In this document: piece after piece, positions 6,251 to 9,246 of the stretch
Layout of the letters: every line of letters starts with the position of its first letter
Position numbering within the stretch: the first letter of the stretch is position 1
Assembly: GCA_029266935.1 (NCBI GenBank)
Contig: JAQSVY010000033.1
Location: 1 to 9,246, forward strand
Length of the DNA: 9,246 nucleotides
Direction: 5' to 3'
Source of the DNA: Burkholderiales bacterium
Lineage (GTDB): Bacteria; Pseudomonadota; Gammaproteobacteria; Burkholderiales; SG8-39
Notes under the pieces: generated by a model
Database searches by the model: none
What the model was told of the DNA's origin: nothing
What the model saw: only the letters and a program-made list of their open reading frames with translations
Position numbers and translations under genes: made by a program

Positions 6251-7448
6251 GCGAAGGTTCCTTCGCGGCTCCGCTGCTCAGGAGGGCAGAGACCTTCTCC
6301 TCGGATAATCCCGCTTCCCGCAGCACCTCGCGCGTGTGCTCGCCCAGGCGCGGCGCGTGGCGGCGGTACGCGGGCGGCGACTCGGACCATTCGGAGGGCA
6401 CCGCCATCGAGCGCAGGCGCCCCTCCGTGGGATGCTCGACGCTGCGGAAGTAGCCGGTGGCCGCGAGGTGCGGGTCGGCGACGATGTCGGCGAGGCTGTT
6501 CATGCGCTGCACCGGGATGTCGGCGCGCTCGAGCGCCGCGATCCATTCGGCGGTGGTGCGCGTCTTCATCTGCTCAGCCACGAACGCATAGGCTTCCGCG
6601 TAGTGGCGGCTCCTCGATTCTTGAGATGAGTACCTTTCATTGCGGAACATCTCGGGCTTCCCCAACACCTCGAAGTAGGCCTTCCACTGCTTGTCGTTGT
6701 AGATGAGCGCGCAGACGTAGCCGTCCTTCGTCTGGTAGGGTCGGCGATCGGGCGCAAGCATGCGCGCGTAGCCCGGCTCTCCCTGCTGCGGATCGAAAGT
6801 GTAGCCGCCCAGGTGCTCGCCCAGCACGATCTGCAGCAGGTGCTCGAACATCGGCACGTCGACGCGCTGGCCCTTGCCGCTTCTCTCGCGAAAATAAAGG
6901 GCCGCGCTTACCGCGCTGGCGACCTGCTGGCCTACAGCGCGGTCGGCGACGATGATCGGCGCGTAGCGCGGCTCGGCGGCACCCTGCTTTTGCAGCAGCC
7001 ACGGGATGCCCGCCGCGCCCTGGATCAGATCGTCGTACGCCGCCTTGGCCGCGTATGGCCCACGCTGGCTGTAGCCGAAGCAGCCGACATAGATAATTCT
7101 CGCGTTTGCGCTCTTTACTTCCTCATAAGAGAGCTTGAGCCGCGCCATCGCCTGCGGGCGGATGTTGTAGACAAGCACGTCGGCGCGCCTTGCCAGCGCC
7201 AGAGCCGCTTCGCGCCCGCCGGGTGACTTCAGGTCGAGAACCGCGGAGCGCTTGTTGCGATTTGCGTTAAGGAAGATGTGCCCCATGCCCGGGTGGCGGA
7301 ACGGCCAGGCGTAGCGCATCACGTCGCCCTCGGGCGGCTCCACCTTCACCACGTCGGCACCCAGGTCGGCGAGGATTTGCGTCGCGTAGGGGCCCATCAC
7401 CACGGTGGTGAGGTCGAGGACGCGGACTCCCTCGAGCGGCCCGCTCAT
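6246..7448 (-). CDS. Family III (CaiB/BaiF) CoA-transferase
   Basis: This 400-residue cytoplasmic enzyme is of the formyl-CoA transferase/CaiB/BaiF family, which moves CoA between carboxylic acids through an aspartyl-CoA thioester. Family signatures are MSGPLEGVRVLDLTTVVMGPY at the N-terminus, LADLGADVVKVEPPEGD (26-42), NANRNKRSAVLDLK (61-74) and the catalytic Asp169 in APIIVADRAVG, followed by SGKGQRVDVPMFEHLL (190-205). The real substrate pair cannot be read from sequence. The start is the ATG at 7448, which shares ATGA with the ptsI stop; the open frame further upstream is a shadow of ptsI. Several patches use AT-ending codons unlike the flanking genes (around residues 61-66, 105-120 and 270-279). 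Neither neighbour has an obvious metabolic link to it. Confidence 0.9.
   Translation of the reverse strand: MSGPLEGVRVLDLTTVVMGPYATQILADLGADVVKVEPPEGDVMRYAWPFRHPGMGHIFLNANRNKRSAVLDLKSPGGREAALALARRADVLVYNIRPQAMARLKLSYEEVKSANARIIYVGCFGYSQRGPYAAKAAYDDLIQGAAGIPWLLQKQGAAEPRYAPIIVADRAVGQQVASAVSAALYFRERSGKGQRVDVPMFEHLLQIVLGEHLGGYTFDPQQGEPGYARMLAPDRRPYQTKDGYVCALIYNDKQWKAYFEVLGKPEMFRNERYSSQESRSRHYAEAYAFVAEQMKTRTTAEWIAALERADIPVQRMNSLADIVADPHLAATGYFRSVEHPTEGRLRSMAVPSEWSESPPAYRRHAPRLGEHTREVLREAGLSEEKVSALLSSGAAKEPSL
6251..6266. repeat. Perfect 7+7 inverted repeat upstream of the metX -10
   Basis: GCGAAGG and CCTTCGC are separated by two bases and abut the TATAAT, inside the last codons of the CoA-transferase gene. 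The spacer position in the metX promoter would suit a repressor operator. It has no following T-run and too tight a loop for an intrinsic terminator. Chance or codon-driven origin cannot be excluded. Confidence 0.35.
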
Positions 7449-9178
7449 GCGTTGAGCTTGGCGAGGAGATCGCGGGTCTTCGTCGGGTCGGTGGTGCGCA
7501 GCACGCGCTGGGCGAGGGTCTGCACCTCGCCCAGGCTGGTGCGCAGGATCCGCTCCTTGATCGGCAGCAGCTGCGAGGGATGCATCGAGAAGTTGCGCAG
7601 CCCCAGGCCGAGCAGCAGCCGCGTGAGCTGCGGGTCGCCCGCCATCTCGCCGCATACCGCCACCGGCACGCCGCCGCGCGTGGCGCTCTGGATGGTGTTC
7701 GCCACCAGCGTCAGCACCGCGGGATGCAGCGGATCGTAGAGGTGCGCCACCGCATCGTCGGTGCGGTCGATGGCGAGCGTGTACTGGATGAGGTCGTTGG
7801 TGCCGATCGACAGGAAGTCCAGCCGCTTCATGAAGATCGACAGCGCCAGCGCCGCGGCCGGGATCTCGATCATGCCGCCGACCTGGATGCCGGCGTCATA
7901 GGGCTGGCCGCGCTCGTCGAGGTGCTGCTTTGCCTGGCGCATGAGCGTGAGGGTCTGCTCGATCTCGTGCGCGTGCGCGAGCATCGGCAGCAGGATGCGC
8001 ACCGGGCCGTGGTGCGAGGCGCGCAGGATGGCGCGCAACTGAGTGAGGAACATCTGCGGCTCGGAGAGGCAGAAGCGGATCGCGCGCAGGCCCATGGCCG
8101 GGTTCGGGATGTTCTGCGCGTTGGCGCCGTCGCCTTCGATCGCCTTGTCGGCGCCCACGTCGAGCGTGCGCAGCACCACCGGCAGGCCCCTCATGGCGGC
8201 GACCACCTGGCGGTAGGCCTCGAACTGCTCTTCCTCGCCCGGCAGGTCGCGGCGATTGAGGAAGAGGAACTCGGTGCGGAACAGGCCCACCCCCTGCGCG
8301 CCAGCCTCCAGCGCCCCGGCCGCGTCCTGCGGCAGCTCGATGTTGGCGTAGAGCTCGACCGGCGTGCCATCGAGCGTCGCCGCCGGGGTCTTCTTCAGGC
8401 GCTTCAGGCGCTGGCGCTCGGCCTTGAGCTCGGCCTGGCGCCGGCGGTACTCGGCGAGCACCAGCGGGTCGGGGTTGACGATCAGCACACCCTGCACGCC
8501 GTCGACGATGAGGAGCTCGCCCTCGGCCACGGTCTGGCGGGCATGGTGCAGGCCGACGATCGCCGGAATGCCGAGGCTCCTCGCCACGATCGCGGTGTGC
8601 GAGGTGACCCCGCCGACGTCGGTGACGAAGCCGCCATAGTTGTGGCGTTTGAAGAGGATCATGTCCCCGGGGGAGAGGTCGTGCGCCACGACGATGAGCT
8701 TCTGCTCCTCGGAGGCGGCGGGCTCGGCGAGCGTCTGCGCGCCCATCAGCACCTTGAGCACCCGCTCGACCACGTGCTGCACGTCGGCCTTGCGCTCGCG
8801 CAGGTACGGATCCTCGATCTCCTCGAAGCGCTCGACCAGCCGCTCCATCTGCTGTACCAGCGCCCACTCGGCGTTGGCGCGGCGCTTGCGGATCAGCTCG
8901 CGCGGCGCCTGCGCGAGCGCCGAGTCGTCGAGGATCATGCGGTGCAGGTCCAGGAAGGCCTCGAGCTCCGCTGGCGCGTCGCTGGCGATGTGACCCTTGA
9001 GGGCGGCGAGCTCGTCCTGCGCCTTGCGCATGGCGCGATCGAAGCGATCGACCTCGGCCTCAACCGCGTCGGACTCGATCTCGTAGTGCGCGACCTCCAG
9101 ACGCGCCGTCGACACCAGGTGCGCGTAGCCCACCGTGATGCCGCTCGACACGGCGTAGCCGTGCAGGACGAAATTCAC
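7445..9178 (-). CDS. ptsI: Phosphoenolpyruvate-protein phosphotransferase (PTS enzyme I)
   Basis: Enzyme I takes phosphate from phosphoenolpyruvate and passes it to HPr, starting the PTS phosphorelay in the cytoplasm. The 577-residue length matches the family. The phosphorylated His194 lies in GGVTSHTAIVARSLGIPAIV (189-208). PEP-binding residues are Arg301 (GLFRTEFLF) and Arg337 (LRTLDVGADK), with metal-binding Glu438 in MIEIPAA and the SIGTNDLIQY block (457-466). The C-terminal acid Cys509 lies in CGEMAGDP. All key residues are present, so it should be functional. The GTG start at 9178 sits one base after the ptsH stop, and the N-terminus (FVLHGYAVSSGITVGYAH) fits the family. No sugar-specific enzyme II is in the window, so whether the relay serves transport or only regulation cannot be told. 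Confidence 0.96.
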   Translation of the reverse strand: MNFVLHGYAVSSGITVGYAHLVSTARLEVAHYEIESDAVEAEVDRFDRAMRKAQDELAALKGHIASDAPAELEAFLDLHRMILDDSALAQAPRELIRKRRANAEWALVQQMERLVERFEEIEDPYLRERKADVQHVVERVLKVLMGAQTLAEPAASEEQKLIVVAHDLSPGDMILFKRHNYGGFVTDVGGVTSHTAIVARSLGIPAIVGLHHARQTVAEGELLIVDGVQGVLIVNPDPLVLAEYRRRQAELKAERQRLKRLKKTPAATLDGTPVELYANIELPQDAAGALEAGAQGVGLFRTEFLFLNRRDLPGEEEQFEAYRQVVAAMRGLPVVLRTLDVGADKAIEGDGANAQNIPNPAMGLRAIRFCLSEPQMFLTQLRAILRASHHGPVRILLPMLAHAHEIEQTLTLMRQAKQHLDERGQPYDAGIQVGGMIEIPAAALALSIFMKRLDFLSIGTNDLIQYTLAIDRTDDAVAHLYDPLHPAVLTLVANTIQSATRGGVPVAVCGEMAGDPQLTRLLLGLGLRNFSMHPSQLLPIKERILRTSLGEVQTLAQRVLRTTDPTKTRDLLAKLNA

Positions 9179-9179
9179 C

Positions 9180-9245
9180 TCACTCGCCTTCGCCGAACTT
9201 GTCGGCGATGAGCCGGGAGAGGGCGTCGAGCGCGGCCTGCGCGTC
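9180..9245 (-). CDS. ptsH: Phosphocarrier protein HPr, C-terminal end only
   Basis: Only the last 21 codons and the TGA (9182-9180) are inside the window. The translated tail, DAQAALDALSRLIADKFGEG plus a final E, matches the C-terminal helix of proteobacterial HPr, and the position directly before ptsI supports this. The phosphorylated His15 region lies beyond the window. One base separates the stop from the ptsI GTG, so the two are surely cotranscribed. Confidence 0.8.
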   Translation of the reverse strand, partial: DAQAALDALSRLIADKFGEGE

Positions 9246-9246
9246 G

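Noticed and set aside
6251..6266. The inverted repeat as an intrinsic terminator for the ptsHI-CoA-transferase run
   Set aside because: It has a two-base loop, only seven pairs and no following T-run on either strand.
5093..6706. Long open frame on the + strand (537 codons) across metX and the CoA-transferase
   Set aside because: Its product is low-complexity Arg/Val/Ala/Glu-rich with no family motif, and it lies antisense to two well-supported genes. Such frames are common in GC-rich DNA.
7580..9211. Long open frame on the + strand (543 codons) opposite ptsI
   Set aside because: It is antisense to a fully motif-supported enzyme I; the translation is repetitive His/Arg/Asp/Leu-rich and matches nothing recognisable.

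Overview
The window is GC-rich and almost completely coding. The proteins point to a proteobacterium, most likely a betaproteobacterium: the MetX/MetW pair, an exonuclease III of the LNVNGIRS type, a 577-residue enzyme I beside HPr, and an AmpG-type permease. This assignment rests on remembered family resemblance, not on a search. No insertion sequence, prophage gene, tRNA, rRNA or CRISPR array is visible. The longest stretch without a gene is 61 bases (6185-6245), and it is occupied by a putative riboswitch.

Left arm, + strand (1-2681): the 3' end of pyrE (orotate phosphoribosyltransferase), then xth (exonuclease III) from a TTG start nine bases after the pyrE stop, then an ampG-like muropeptide permease overlapping xth by 20 bases. 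The ampG stop meets the stop of a convergent gene in a shared CTAG, so no intergenic terminator separates the two arms.

Right arm, - strand, read from 9246 down to 2678: ptsH (only the last 21 codons), ptsI, and a family III (CaiB/BaiF) CoA-transferase joined to ptsI by an ATGA overlap. After a 61-base gap come metX, metW (GTGA overlap), a 64-codon small gene resembling a degraded DUF2799-type lipoprotein, and a 539-residue class III nucleotidyl cyclase carrying two nearly identical PAS domains. The last four genes overlap or lie within two bases of each other and look like one transcription unit.

The most informative non-coding element is the metX leader. It matches the SAM-II riboswitch architecture: a P1 stem, an AUUUG/CAAAU pairing, a CUUGC/GCUAAAG pairing, and a weak Shine-Dalgarno sequence inside the conserved 3' segment. 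A TATAAT sits just upstream, placed so that transcription would begin at the first stem. If this is right, S-adenosylmethionine would repress translation of metX. By coupling, it may also reach metW, the small gene and the PAS-cyclase, which would tie second-messenger synthesis to methionine status. That link is inference.

Other oddities are a recent 381-base intragenic duplication of the PAS domain, unusual substrate-selecting residues in the cyclase (His and Thr instead of Lys and Asp), an arginine at the lipobox cysteine position of the small gene, and AT-rich codon patches in the CoA-transferase.
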